From NCBI GenBank assembly GCA_027315115.1, contig DAHUYQ010000031.1, forward strand, positions 39,931-103,930: a stretch of 64,000 bases of DNA, read 5' to 3'. A program made the translations under genes and the position numbers. The notes beneath the pieces are model-generated. The model ran no database searches. It saw only the letters and a list, made by a program, of their open reading frames with translations, and had not been told where the DNA came from. Positions 33,416 to 41,689 of this stretch are shown here, piece by piece (position 1 is the first letter of the stretch; each line of letters starts with the position of its first letter). This DNA comes from Solirubrobacterales bacterium. Its GTDB lineage: Bacteria > Actinomycetota > Thermoleophilia > Solirubrobacterales > Solirubrobacteraceae.

Positions 33416-33865
33416 TCAAGACCCGTCGCCCTCGATCTCGCCCAGGTGCTCGACGTTGGCAAGATCGTCCGGCTCGGCGCTCGGCTTGCCCGCAAACCAC
33501 GCATCGAGGATCTCGCCGAGCAAGGCGGCCGACGTCGTCCGCAGGCTGAGCGCGAGCACGTTGGCGTCGTTCCAGCGTCGCGCGCCCGCGGCGGTCATCG
33601 CGTCCCCGCACAGCGCGGCCCTCACCCCGCGCACCTTGTTCGCGGCGATCGAAGCGCCCGTGCCCGTCCAGCAGCACACGATCGCCTGATCGGCGCGCCC
33701 GTCGGCCACATCCCGCGCCGCCGCCTCGCTGGCCCACGCCCAGTCGGCGCGCTCGCCCTCGGCCAGCGCCCCGTGCAGAATCGGCTCGTGGCCGCGTTGC
33801 CGAACCTCCTGCGCCAAGCGGCCCGCAACGCCGGTCATCTCGTCTGCGGAGACCGCAACCCTCAT
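33416..33865 (-). CDS. RpiB/LacA/LacB-family sugar-phosphate isomerase
   Basis: 149 residues. The pattern CCWTGTGASIAANKVRGVRA is the substrate-binding and isomerase motif of RpiB-type enzymes (usual form GTGxGxSIxANK). The N-terminus (MRVAVSADEMTGVAGRLAQE) and the C-terminal NDANVLALSLRTTS also fit. Predicted to interconvert ribose 5-phosphate and ribulose 5-phosphate, or a related pair. Ribose 5-phosphate is a substrate of PdxS, encoded just upstream, so the location makes metabolic sense. It begins 80 bp after pdxT. Confidence 0.75.
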   Translation of the reverse strand: MRVAVSADEMTGVAGRLAQEVRQRGHEPILHGALAEGERADWAWASEAAARDVADGRADQAIVCCWTGTGASIAANKVRGVRAALCGDAMTAAGARRWNDANVLALSLRTTSAALLGEILDAWFAGKPSAEPDDLANVEHLGEIEGDGS

Positions 33866-33930
33866 GCGAGACAGCTTATCAAGCCTTATAGGTCTCCAAG
33901 GAGATCGCCTTGTGAGGAAGCAGCCGTACC

Positions 33931-33960
33931 GGGCGCTATCAGGCGTTATCGGGTGTTATC
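33931..33960. repeat. Three tandem 10-bp repeats over the pdxT stop
   Basis: GGGCGCTATC, AGGCGTTATC and GGGTGTTATC follow one another without gaps. The array includes the pdxT stop codon (33946-33948), so two copies lie partly outside and one inside the gene. It may be simple slippage or a protein-binding site between pdxT and the RpiB-like gene. Confidence 0.5.
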
Positions 33961-34554
33961 GGAAAAATCAGATACCGGCGCATAACCCTCGATACGTCTG
34001 CCCACCGCCTCCAGCAGCAGCCCGTGCACGCGGTCGTCTCCGGTCAGCTCGTTGTGGAAGGCGACCGCGATCATGTCGCCCTGGCGCGCGGCGACCGCGT
34101 GGCCGTCCACCTCGGCCAGAACCTCGACCGCCTCGCCGTGCTCCGCTATCCACGGCGCCCGGATGAACACGGCGCGCACAGGCGGCCCCTCGACGCCCGA
34201 CACGCGCAGGTCGGCCTCGAAGCTGCGGATCTGGCGGCCGAAGGCGTTGCGGTCGGCGAGGATGTCCATCACGCCCAGGTGCTCGCGGTCGAGCATGATC
34301 AGCCCGGCGCAGGAGCCGAGCACCGGCAGCCCGTCGCCTATCGCTCGCCGCAGCGGCTCCACCAGCCCCTCCCGCTCGATGCCGAGCGTGATCGCGGTCG
34401 ACTCGCCGCCCGGAATGACCAGACCGTCAAGGCCCTCCAGGTCGGCGACGGTGCGAACCTCGCGAACCTCCGCGCCCAGGCGCCGCAGCACCTTCCCGTG
34501 CGCCTCGAAGTCCCCCTGGATGGCGAGGACGCCGATCAGGGGCGCCCCTACCAA
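33946..34554 (-). CDS. pdxT: Pyridoxal 5'-phosphate synthase glutaminase subunit PdxT
   Basis: 202 residues from TTG 34554. Class I glutamine amidotransferase: [17 protein letters not shown], the oxyanion segment [11 protein letters not shown], nucleophile Cys in [11 protein letters not shown], and the His of [11 protein letters not shown]. Provides ammonia to PdxS. The TTG start overlaps the pdxS stop by 7 bases, giving strong coupling. The order pdxS-pdxT is standard. Confidence 0.93.
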   Translation of the reverse strand: MVGAPLIGVLAIQGDFEAHGKVLRRLGAEVREVRTVADLEGLDGLVIPGGESTAITLGIEREGLVEPLRRAIGDGLPVLGSCAGLIMLDREHLGVMDILADRNAFGRQIRSFEADLRVSGVEGPPVRAVFIRAPWIAEHGEAVEVLAEVDGHAVAARQGDMIAVAFHNELTGDDRVHGLLLEAVGRRIEGYAPVSDFSDNTR

Positions 34555-35432
34555 CCGCGGCTGGCCAACTGCTCCTCTGGCCTCAGCTTCGAGTTCTCCA
34601 AACTCACCATCGCGCCGCCCAGCCCTCGCGAGGCGGCGGCCACGCGCGCCGGGTCCTGCCAGTGCGTGGTGGCCTCCACGATCGCCTTCGCGCGCGTGGC
34701 AGGGTCCTCCGACTTGAAGATGCCGGAGCCGACGAACACGCCTTCGGCGCCGAGCGCCATCATCAGCGCGGCGTCGGCCGGGGTGGCGATCCCGCCGGCG
34801 CAGAAGAGGACGACCGGAAGCTTGGCGTTGACGGCGACCTCGCGCACGATCTCCAGCGGCGCGCCGTGCTCCTTGGCGGCGGTCGGCAGCTCCGCCTCGC
34901 TCAGGGCGGCCAGGGCCTTGATCTCGCCGGTGATGCGCCGCATGTGGCGCACGGCCTCCACGATGTCGCCGGTGCCCGCCTCGCCCTTGGAGCGAATCAT
35001 CGCGGCGCCCTCGCCGATCCGCCGCAGCGCCTCGCCGATGTTCGTCGCGCCGCAGACGAAGGGCACCTTGAACTCCCACTTGTCGATGTGGTTGGCTTCG
35101 TCGGCGGGCGTCAGCACCTCCGACTCGTCGATGTAGTCGACCTCGATCGCTTCGAGCACCCGGGCCTCCACGAAGTGGCCGATCCGTGCCTTGGCCATCA
35201 CCGGGATGGTGACGGCCTCCTGGATCTCGGCGATCATCTGCGGGTCGGACATGCGCGCCACCCCGCCGTCGCGGCGGATGTCGGCGGGGACGCGTTCGAG
35301 CGCCATCACCGCGCACGCGCCGGCATCCTCGGCGATCTTGGCCTGCTCTGCGGTGACCACGTCCATGATCACGCCGCCCTTGAGCATCTCTGCCAGGCCG
35401 CTCTTTACGCGGAAGGTTGCCTCGTCTCTCAT
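34548..35432 (-). CDS. pdxS: Pyridoxal 5'-phosphate synthase lyase subunit PdxS
   Basis: 294 residues, usual length. (Beta-alpha)8 barrel. [20 protein letters not shown] carries the catalytic Asp; [32 protein letters not shown] and the lysines of [10 protein letters not shown] and [11 protein letters not shown] follow. Condenses ribose 5-phosphate, glyceraldehyde 3-phosphate and ammonia to PLP. The untranslated region before it holds the triple palindrome at 35450-35521. Confidence 0.97.
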   Translation of the reverse strand: MRDEATFRVKSGLAEMLKGGVIMDVVTAEQAKIAEDAGACAVMALERVPADIRRDGGVARMSDPQMIAEIQEAVTIPVMAKARIGHFVEARVLEAIEVDYIDESEVLTPADEANHIDKWEFKVPFVCGATNIGEALRRIGEGAAMIRSKGEAGTGDIVEAVRHMRRITGEIKALAALSEAELPTAAKEHGAPLEIVREVAVNAKLPVVLFCAGGIATPADAALMMALGAEGVFVGSGIFKSEDPATRAKAIVEATTHWQDPARVAAASRGLGGAMVSLENSKLRPEEQLASRGW

Positions 35433-35449
35433 ATGAGAGGGAGTCTATC

Positions 35450-35521
35450 CGGGCCGGCGCATGCGCCGGCCCGCGGACCCTTGCATGCAAGGGTCCGGCC
35501 AGGGCCGCATGCGGCCCTGGC
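35450..35521. repeat. Three contiguous 24-bp perfect palindromes, each centred on GCATGC
   Basis: The 72 bp between the RpiR-family gene and pdxS are tiled without gaps by three perfect 24-bp palindromes: 35450-35473, 35474-35497 and 35498-35521. Each has the same core, GCATGC, but different arms (outer halves CGGGCCGGC, CCGGACCCTT-like and GCCAGGGCC). The third ends on the first base of the stop codon of the upstream gene. In RNA each unit would form a stem of up to about 10 pairs, giving three adjacent hairpins. No U-run follows, so it is not a standard terminator. Function unknown. Confidence 0.9.
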
Positions 35522-36417
35522 TACTTCAGCCGGAAGGCCTTGATGCGGTCCTCATAGGAGTCGCTGTCGCGCGAGTAGACCGCGAAGGCGATCGCCTGGA
35601 TGAGGCTGAGCAGCGCCGTGTGCGAGCGCACATAGGCGGGCGTAGAGGACGAGTAGTAAAGCTTTATTTGCGCGAGCTTCGCGACCTCTGAGAGCGTCGC
35701 GTCGGTGAGCGCCGCGGTCTGCGCTTTGCGGTGGCGCGCGAGCTTCAGAGCCCGCACCACGAGCGGATGCGGCCTGCCCGCCGAAAGCGCGATCACGAGC
35801 GTCTGCTCGTCGATCCTGCCAAGACGGGAGAGCACCTCCTGCGAGGGGCTCGCGGCGATCTCCACGCGCAGGTCGAGCAGCATCAGCAGGTGCCGCAGAT
35901 AGCTTGCGAAGAACGCCATCTGGTCGGTGCCGGCAACCAGCACGCGGTTGCTGGAGGCGATCGCCTCCACGAGCTGGTCGACCGTCTTGCGCGTGACCTT
36001 GCGCGCGGTCTGCTCGATGTTCAGATGGTCGGCGACGATCGCCGCCTCGAACTCGTTCTGGTCGAGGGAGAAGAGCGGTCCTCCGTGCCCGTTTCCGTTG
36101 CTCACGCCGTTGACCGGCGCGCCGGTGTGCTCGCGCCTGTACTCCTCGCGCGCGGCGGCCTGCAGCTCCGGGAAGCCCTCGAAGCCGAGCGCCTGCGAGA
36201 AGCGCACGACGGTGGAGCTTGAGGTGTTGGCACGGCGTGCGAGCTCCTCGGCGGTTTGGAAGGCGGCCTCATCGAGATGGTCGACGATGTACTGGGCCAC
36301 GTCCCTCTGCGAGCGCGAGCACTGCTCGAATCGGGACTGGATGTAGGTGGAGAGGGTGAGGTGGCCGTCGATCCCGTCGAGCGGCGTCTGTGGGGTGGTT
36401 GTGGCAGCGCGCTTCAT
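35521..36417 (-). CDS. RpiR/MurR-family transcriptional regulator
   Basis: 298 residues. N-terminal RpiR helix-turn-helix (QRDVAQYIVDHLDEAAFQTA, ELARRANTSSSTVVRFSQAL) and a C-terminal SIS domain (NRVLVAGTDQMAFFASYLRH, TLVIALSAGRPHPLVVRALK) that binds a phosphosugar. A low-complexity linker (NGVSNGNGHGGP) separates them. Start at ATG 36417. It lies upstream of pdxS in the same orientation and may respond to a sugar phosphate used by PdxS or the RpiB-like enzyme. Divergent from the PLP enzyme gene. Confidence 0.85.
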   Translation of the reverse strand: MKRAATTTPQTPLDGIDGHLTLSTYIQSRFEQCSRSQRDVAQYIVDHLDEAAFQTAEELARRANTSSSTVVRFSQALGFEGFPELQAAAREEYRREHTGAPVNGVSNGNGHGGPLFSLDQNEFEAAIVADHLNIEQTARKVTRKTVDQLVEAIASSNRVLVAGTDQMAFFASYLRHLLMLLDLRVEIAASPSQEVLSRLGRIDEQTLVIALSAGRPHPLVVRALKLARHRKAQTAALTDATLSEVAKLAQIKLYYSSSTPAYVRSHTALLSLIQAIAFAVYSRDSDSYEDRIKAFRLK

Positions 36418-36550
36418 CGGCGCTCTTGTTCGACGCCATGGGCACGCTCTCCTCTTCCAGGCGTTCACGGCGGGCCTACGCAAGCGTTCGTGCAGGCTCT
36501 CCGCGAGCGGTGTGGCGCCCCCGGCGGCGCGGCGGATATCCTCCGCCGCC

Positions 36551-37624
36551 GTGGAGCACGCCGAGTTTCGATCGCAGTTCCCGGTGCTGGACAGCCTGGC
36601 CTACCTGAACGCGGGAACCGACGGCCCGCTGCCCCGCGCGGCGGCTCAGGCCGCCCAACAGGAGCTCGACGTGGAGGCGCGCAAGGGCCGCGCCAAGGAG
36701 CACTTCGAACGCCGCGGCGAGCTCGGCGAAGCGCTGCGGGCCTCCTACGCCGGAATGCTCGGCTGCGATCCGAGCGAGGTCTCCCTGACCACCTGCACCA
36801 GCGAGGGCCTTGCGATCGTGATCGACGGCCTCGGCCTGCGCGCGGGCGAGGAGATCCTCACCAGCGACGAGGAGCATCCAGGGCTGCTGGGCGCGCTCGC
36901 GGCGGCGCAGCAGGCGGGCGTGAGCGTGCGGATCGCCCCCTTCCTGGAGATCCACGAGCACGTCGGCCCCGACACGCGCTTGATCGCCTGCTCTCACGTG
37001 AGCTGGATGACCGGCCGGGAATGTCCGGCGGGCCTGGCCGAGGTCGATGTGCCGCTGGCGCTCGACGGCGCCCAGGGCGCCGGCGCCGTGCCGGTGAACG
37101 TCTCTCACCTGCGCTGCGATGCCTACGCCGGCGCCGGCCAGAAGTGGCTCTGCGGGCCGGACGGCACGGGGATGCTGTACACCACCCCGGAGCTGCGCGG
37201 CCGCCTCGCCGTCAAGCGCCGCGGGTACGGCAACCTCGCCGACCCCGACCAGGGGCTTCACGCGCGCCTGCACGAGGACGGGCGCCGCCTGGACACGCTG
37301 GCGCTCTCCGCCGAGACCCTCGCCTGCGCGCTTGCCGCCATGCAGACGTTGGAGCGGGAGGGCTGGGCGCGGGTGCACGGTCGCGCGCGCGACCTCTGCT
37401 CCGAGCTCGCGCTGATGCTCGTCGCCGCCGGCCGGCAGGTCGTCGCCGGCTCGGCCGGGACGCTGCTCTCCTTCGAGAGCCCAGACCCCGAAGCGGAGCG
37501 CGCGAGCCTCGCGGAGCACGGCGTGGTGCTGCGCGACATTCCCGGCCGGCCGTGGCTGCGAGCCTCTGTCGGCGCCTGGAACGACGAGCACGACCTGCAG
37601 CGGCTGCTGGACGCGCTGCGCTGA
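36551..37624 (+). CDS. Class V aminotransferase / cysteine desulfurase-like PLP enzyme
   Basis: 357 residues from GTG 36551. LAYLNAGTDGPLP is the N-terminal signature; TTCTSEGLAIVIDGL, LTSDEEHPGLLGAL, ALDGAQGAGAVPV (Asp and Gln contact PLP) and AGAGQKWLCGPDGTGML (Schiff-base lysine) are all present. No active-site Cys loop typical of IscS/SufS was seen, so a desulfurase role is uncertain; related proteins include EgtE-like lyases and isopenicillin-epimerase-like enzymes. Divergent from the RpiR regulator. Confidence 0.8.
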   Translation: MEHAEFRSQFPVLDSLAYLNAGTDGPLPRAAAQAAQQELDVEARKGRAKEHFERRGELGEALRASYAGMLGCDPSEVSLTTCTSEGLAIVIDGLGLRAGEEILTSDEEHPGLLGALAAAQQAGVSVRIAPFLEIHEHVGPDTRLIACSHVSWMTGRECPAGLAEVDVPLALDGAQGAGAVPVNVSHLRCDAYAGAGQKWLCGPDGTGMLYTTPELRGRLAVKRRGYGNLADPDQGLHARLHEDGRRLDTLALSAETLACALAAMQTLEREGWARVHGRARDLCSELALMLVAAGRQVVAGSAGTLLSFESPDPEAERASLAEHGVVLRDIPGRPWLRASVGAWNDEHDLQRLLDALR

Positions 37625-37724
37625 GGCTGCGTCGGCCCGGGCGGCCTTGTCTTATCGTCTCGGTGAACGCCGTCTGCGCCCCGCGTCAGACAGAGAGCCG
37701 CGGCGTACTCGGGTATCGCCACAC

Positions 37725-39902
37725 ATGAACGCGACATCACAGACGACCGGCCCTCGGCCCGCAAGCGCGCTCGCTGCCTCGCGCGCGCGGCGCGCCGCGG
37801 AGTCGGCGGGCGCGGGCGAAGGCCCGGTCGCTCTCTACCGCCTCGGCCTGGCCGCCGTCCTGGGCCTCGCGGCGGCGCTGAACGTCTACGACCTCTCCCG
37901 CAACGGCTGGGCGAACAACTTCTATTCGGCGGGCGTGAAGTCGATGCTGCTCTCGCTGCACAACTTCCTGTTCATCTCCTTCGACCCCGGTGGCCTGATC
38001 AGCCTCGACAAGCCGCCGCTGGCGGTTTGGGTGATGGCGATCAGCGCCAAGATCTTCGGCTTCACCCCGATGAGCCTGCTGCTGCCGGAGGCGATCGCGG
38101 GAGTGCTGTGCGTGTGGGTCCTCTACATGGCGATGGTGGGCCCCTTCGGCCGCCTGGCGGCCCTGCTGGGCGCGCTCTGCCTCGCGGTGTTTCCCGCGTT
38201 CGTGGCGGTCAACCGCGACAACAACCCAGACGCGCTGCTGATCCTGCTGATGACCGTCTCCTGCTGGGTCGCGTTGAAGGCGATCCAGAGCGGACGGCTG
38301 CGCAGCATCGTGCTGTGCGGCCTGGTCGTCGCGCTGGCGTTCAACACCAAGTCGCTGGCGGCCTACCTGGTCGTGCCGGGGATCGCCGCCGCATACCTGG
38401 TGTGCGCCCCCGGCACGCTGCGCGCCAGGATGCTGAAGCTGCTGGTCGCGGGCGCCACGATGGCGCTCGTCTCGGTCGCATGGATGAGCTTCGTGGACCT
38501 CACCCCCGCCGGCCATCGGCCCTATGTCGGCAGCTCCACCGACAACTCGGAGCTCGGCCTCACCTTCGCCTACAACGGCTTTGGACGCATCGACGGGCAG
38601 ACGGGCGGCCCCGGCTCGATCCCCAACGCTCCGGGCGCCTACGCACCCGTCCCCCCCGGGACCGTCTTCCAGGAAGCCGGCGAAGAACACTTGCACACCG
38701 AAGCGCTCGCCAGGCACATGTTCGGCCCGCTGCCCGCCGGCGGGCGCCTGCCGTTCGCGAAGCTGACCGTGCAGGGCATCGTGGCCGCCGAAGGCAACCC
38801 CGCCACCGCGCCGCCACCCGAGTACCTGCCCAACGGACGCGCGAGCAAACCGACGGCGTTCGCAGAGCCACCCGGCCCGCTGCGGCTGCTCGAAAAAGCG
38901 CTGGGCGCCCAGGCGGGATGGCTGCTTCCTCTCTCGCTGGGCGGCGCGATCGCGCTGCTGGCGCTGGTCGCCGGCGGCTGGGGCGGCTCCGCGAGCCGCG
39001 CCACCGACGGCGCTCGCGGCCGCCGCGACCCGCGTCTGGCGGGGCTGCTCGTGCTGGGCGGATGGTTCGCGGTGGAGGCGGTGGTGCTGAGCCTCGCCGG
39101 CGGCATCGTGCACCCCTACTACACCTCCGCGCTGGGGCCCGGAGCCTCCGCGATGGTCGGCGCGGGCGCGCTCGCCCTCGTCGCGCTGCTTCGCCGCGAC
39201 GCGCGCTGGGCGGCGCTGCTCGCCGCGACCGTCGTGGCGAGCGTCGCCACGCAGATCGTGCTGCTGGACCGCAGCGAATACATGCAGTGGCTGCTGCCGA
39301 TCCTGATCGTGTGCGGTCTGGCGAGCATCGCGATCGCGCTGCGCGCCCGCGCCTGGACGCAGTGGGCGCTGATCGGGCTGGTGGGCGTGCTGGTGGTGGC
39401 GCCGACCGGCTTCGCCGCCGCCACCTGGGGCGCGCCGGTGCAGGGCACCTTCCCGGTCGCCGGCCCGTGGGGCGCGCCCGGCAACGGGGGCGTGGGCGTG
39501 CCGGCGAGGGAACTGCCCGTCTTCCGGCATCTGTTTCGCTATCTGCAGCGCCACGATCCCACGCGGCGCTTCACCGTGCTGACGGTCTCCTCGGTCACCG
39601 CGGCGCCCCTGATCCTCTGGGGCAGCGATGCCGCGTCGCTGGCCGGCTACAGCGGCACCGACCCGGCGCTGTCCGCGGGTGGCCTGGCGCACCTGGTGCA
39701 AGAGCGCCAGGCGCGCTACGTGCTGCTGGGCGGCCCCTACTCCAGCCGCGGCGGAAACGGCGCCACGAAGGCGACCATCCAGGCATGCCGGCAGATCCCC
39801 TCGCGCGCCTGGGGCGGAATCCGCGACTCCAAGGAAGCCCTGGTCCTCTACGACTGCGGCGGCCGGGCGCCGCGGCTCTGGGCCGTGCAGGGCGGCCGCT
39901 GA
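37725..39902 (+). CDS. Polyprenyl-phosphate-sugar glycosyltransferase, ArnT/PMT-like
   Basis: 725 residues with about 11 transmembrane helices, GT-C fold. The first extracytoplasmic loop has the catalytic-type acid (NVYDLSRNGWANNFYSAGVK) and ISLDKPPLAVWVMAISAKIF, the DKPP motif of the family; AVNRDNNPDALLILLMTVS is also typical of actinobacterial members. The C-terminal soluble domain (LPVFRHLFRYLQRHDPTRRF, ARYVLLGGPYSSRGG) is outside the cell. Transfers a sugar from a lipid carrier to protein or glycan. Acceptor unknown. Confidence 0.85.
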   Translation: MNATSQTTGPRPASALAASRARRAAESAGAGEGPVALYRLGLAAVLGLAAALNVYDLSRNGWANNFYSAGVKSMLLSLHNFLFISFDPGGLISLDKPPLAVWVMAISAKIFGFTPMSLLLPEAIAGVLCVWVLYMAMVGPFGRLAALLGALCLAVFPAFVAVNRDNNPDALLILLMTVSCWVALKAIQSGRLRSIVLCGLVVALAFNTKSLAAYLVVPGIAAAYLVCAPGTLRARMLKLLVAGATMALVSVAWMSFVDLTPAGHRPYVGSSTDNSELGLTFAYNGFGRIDGQTGGPGSIPNAPGAYAPVPPGTVFQEAGEEHLHTEALARHMFGPLPAGGRLPFAKLTVQGIVAAEGNPATAPPPEYLPNGRASKPTAFAEPPGPLRLLEKALGAQAGWLLPLSLGGAIALLALVAGGWGGSASRATDGARGRRDPRLAGLLVLGGWFAVEAVVLSLAGGIVHPYYTSALGPGASAMVGAGALALVALLRRDARWAALLAATVVASVATQIVLLDRSEYMQWLLPILIVCGLASIAIALRARAWTQWALIGLVGVLVVAPTGFAAATWGAPVQGTFPVAGPWGAPGNGGVGVPARELPVFRHLFRYLQRHDPTRRFTVLTVSSVTAAPLILWGSDAASLAGYSGTDPALSAGGLAHLVQERQARYVLLGGPYSSRGGNGATKATIQACRQIPSRAWGGIRDSKEALVLYDCGGRAPRLWAVQGGR

Positions 39903-39987
39903 GCGCGGGTCGCGGCGGCGGCGCCCGCCGGGTGAGGTCGCGGCCGCGGGCGCACGCCGTGGGCGATCGCGGGGCCGGCGACGCCGC

Positions 39988-41523
39988 TCAGGCGGCGATG
40001 TCGAGGTTGCGCCTGAAGGCGCGCTCGAAGAGATCGCGCTCGCGCCCTGCCGCCCAGCGCGGCACAGCCGTCTCCCCCTGCGCCTGCAGCGTCAGCCTGA
40101 CGGTGCCGTTGCAGGCAGCCAGGGTCGTGTCCCTGACGAGCTGGTCGCGGGAGCGCTCGAGGTCCTCGGCCAGCCGCAGCAGCACCGCGCAGCGGTCCAG
40201 CCGCTCCCTGTCGCCGGCCTGGAACAGCGGCGCCAGCTCGCCCGGCTCGGGCATGCCCTTGCGGTGGTAGCGGGCGGCCTGCGCGATGATCGCGACCTCT
40301 CTGGGTGAGAACCCCGGCAGGCCCGCGTTGAGGATCAGGTAGCGCGAGTGCTTGTGGTGGTCGTCGTAGTCCACGGACATCCCGATGTCGTGCAGCATGC
40401 ACGCCGCCCACAGCAGCTCCCGCTCGTGCGGGTCGCCCTCGTGCACGCCGAGCCCCGCCAGCTCGTCGAACATGCCGAGCGCGAGCTCCGCGACATGCCG
40501 GCTGTGGGCGGCATCCATGCCGTAGCGCCTGGCGAGGTTCAGCACCCCCTCCCTGCGCACGTCGCCCAGCAACGGCGGACCCTCTCCGCCGCCGAGGTGG
40601 CGCTCGAAGAAGACGCCCTCGCGCAGGCCCGCCTCCGTCACCTCCAGGCCCTCGAAGCCGCCGGCCAGCAGCACCCCCTCGATCACGATCGCGCCGGCCA
40701 GGATCAGGTCGGCGCGCGCCGGCTTGATGCCGGGCACCTTGGCGCGCTCGGCCGCCGGCAGCGCCGCCAGCCGCTCGATCAGGCTCTCCAGCGCCGGCAG
40801 GTCCAGTAAGAAGCCCTGCACCCCGTTGGTCGGCAGACCCGCCGCGCGCTGCGCCGCCGCCGCGAGGTTGCGCGCGGTGCCGCCCATGCCGACGAGCCTG
40901 CCGCCAAGCCCCTGCAGCCAGGATGAGGTGCGAAGCCGCTCCCGCACGTGCTCGCGCAGCGCCTGGATCTGATCTGGATCCGCCGGACGGCCGGGGTCGG
41001 GCTCAGCCAGGAAGCGCTCGCTCATCCGCACCGCACCGAGCGGCCAGGAGCCGATCTCGCGCTCGAGCCGCTCCCGCACGTGGACGAGCTGCAGCGAGCC
41101 GCCGCCGAGGTCCAGCACCGCGCCGTCGGTCAGCGTGGTGGAGCTCACCGCCGCCAGGTAGCCGTAGCGAGCCTCCTGCTCGCGCGAGAGCACCCGCACC
41201 GGCAGGCCGATCTTCTCGCGCGCCGGCACCAGCACCTGCTCCGAGTTCCCGGCGTCCCTGATCGCGCTGGTGGCCACCGCGTCGATCTCCTCCTTGGCCA
41301 GCCCGGCTGCTCTGCAGAAGTGGGCGAACACGTCGAGCGTGGCCAGCGCCCTGACGATCGGCTGCTGCCCGAGCACCCCACTGGCGGCCAGCCCCTCGCC
41401 GATCCGCACCGCCTCGTAGATCTCGTCCGTGCGCTGCCACCAGCCTTCGGTCGCGGTGAACACGACGAGCCTGAAGGAGTTGGATCCCAGATCGATGACG
41501 GCCAGGCGCCGAGCAGATGCCAT
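39988..41523 (-). CDS. ppx: Ppx/GppA exopolyphosphatase family with HD-type C-terminal domain
   Basis: 511 residues. The ASKHA phosphatase core carries LAVIDLGSNSFRLVVF, ATSAIRDAGNSEQVL, AVLDLGGGSLQLV and VGMGGTARNLAAAAQR. From about residue 320 a second, HD-like domain appears (HSRHVAELALGMFDEL, CMLHDIGMSVDYDDHHKHSR), as in long Ppx/GppA proteins. Degrades polyphosphate and/or pppGpp; with rel in the same window a stringent-response role is plausible. Start at ATG 41523. Confidence 0.9.
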   Translation of the reverse strand: MASARRLAVIDLGSNSFRLVVFTATEGWWQRTDEIYEAVRIGEGLAASGVLGQQPIVRALATLDVFAHFCRAAGLAKEEIDAVATSAIRDAGNSEQVLVPAREKIGLPVRVLSREQEARYGYLAAVSSTTLTDGAVLDLGGGSLQLVHVRERLEREIGSWPLGAVRMSERFLAEPDPGRPADPDQIQALREHVRERLRTSSWLQGLGGRLVGMGGTARNLAAAAQRAAGLPTNGVQGFLLDLPALESLIERLAALPAAERAKVPGIKPARADLILAGAIVIEGVLLAGGFEGLEVTEAGLREGVFFERHLGGGEGPPLLGDVRREGVLNLARRYGMDAAHSRHVAELALGMFDELAGLGVHEGDPHERELLWAACMLHDIGMSVDYDDHHKHSRYLILNAGLPGFSPREVAIIAQAARYHRKGMPEPGELAPLFQAGDRERLDRCAVLLRLAEDLERSRDQLVRDTTLAACNGTVRLTLQAQGETAVPRWAAGRERDLFERAFRRNLDIAA

Positions 41524-41567
41524 CTCCTGAGCGTATTGCCCGCGGCGGCGGGGCCGGACACGACGGT

Positions 41568-41650
41568 GCGGCGAGACGCCGGAAATGGCGCGGCGGCGGG
41601 ACGCAGACATGGCGCGGGCGGCGAGACGCCGGAAATGGCGCGGCGGCGGG
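41568..41650. repeat. Direct repeat of 33 bp, two copies
   Basis: A 33-bp unit starting GCGGCGAGACGCCGGAAATG occurs at 41568-41600 and identically at 41618-41650 (50 bp apart). It fills the space between the LuxR-type regulator stop and the ppx start. Part of the unit recurs in degenerate form near 41541-41556. Likely slippage or recombination in GC-rich intergenic DNA. Confidence 0.7.
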
Positions 41651-41689
41651 GCCAGACACGGCCTTCCGCGCATCCGCCGCGGCCCGGGA

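Noticed and set aside
35450..35521. Simple Rho-independent terminator for the RpiR gene
   Set aside because: Three perfect palindromes in exact 24-bp units and no T-run after any hairpin; a terminator explanation does not account for the regularity.
41568..41650. Possible CRISPR array
   Set aside because: Only two repeat units, a 17-bp spacer and no cas gene; it is a simple direct repeat.
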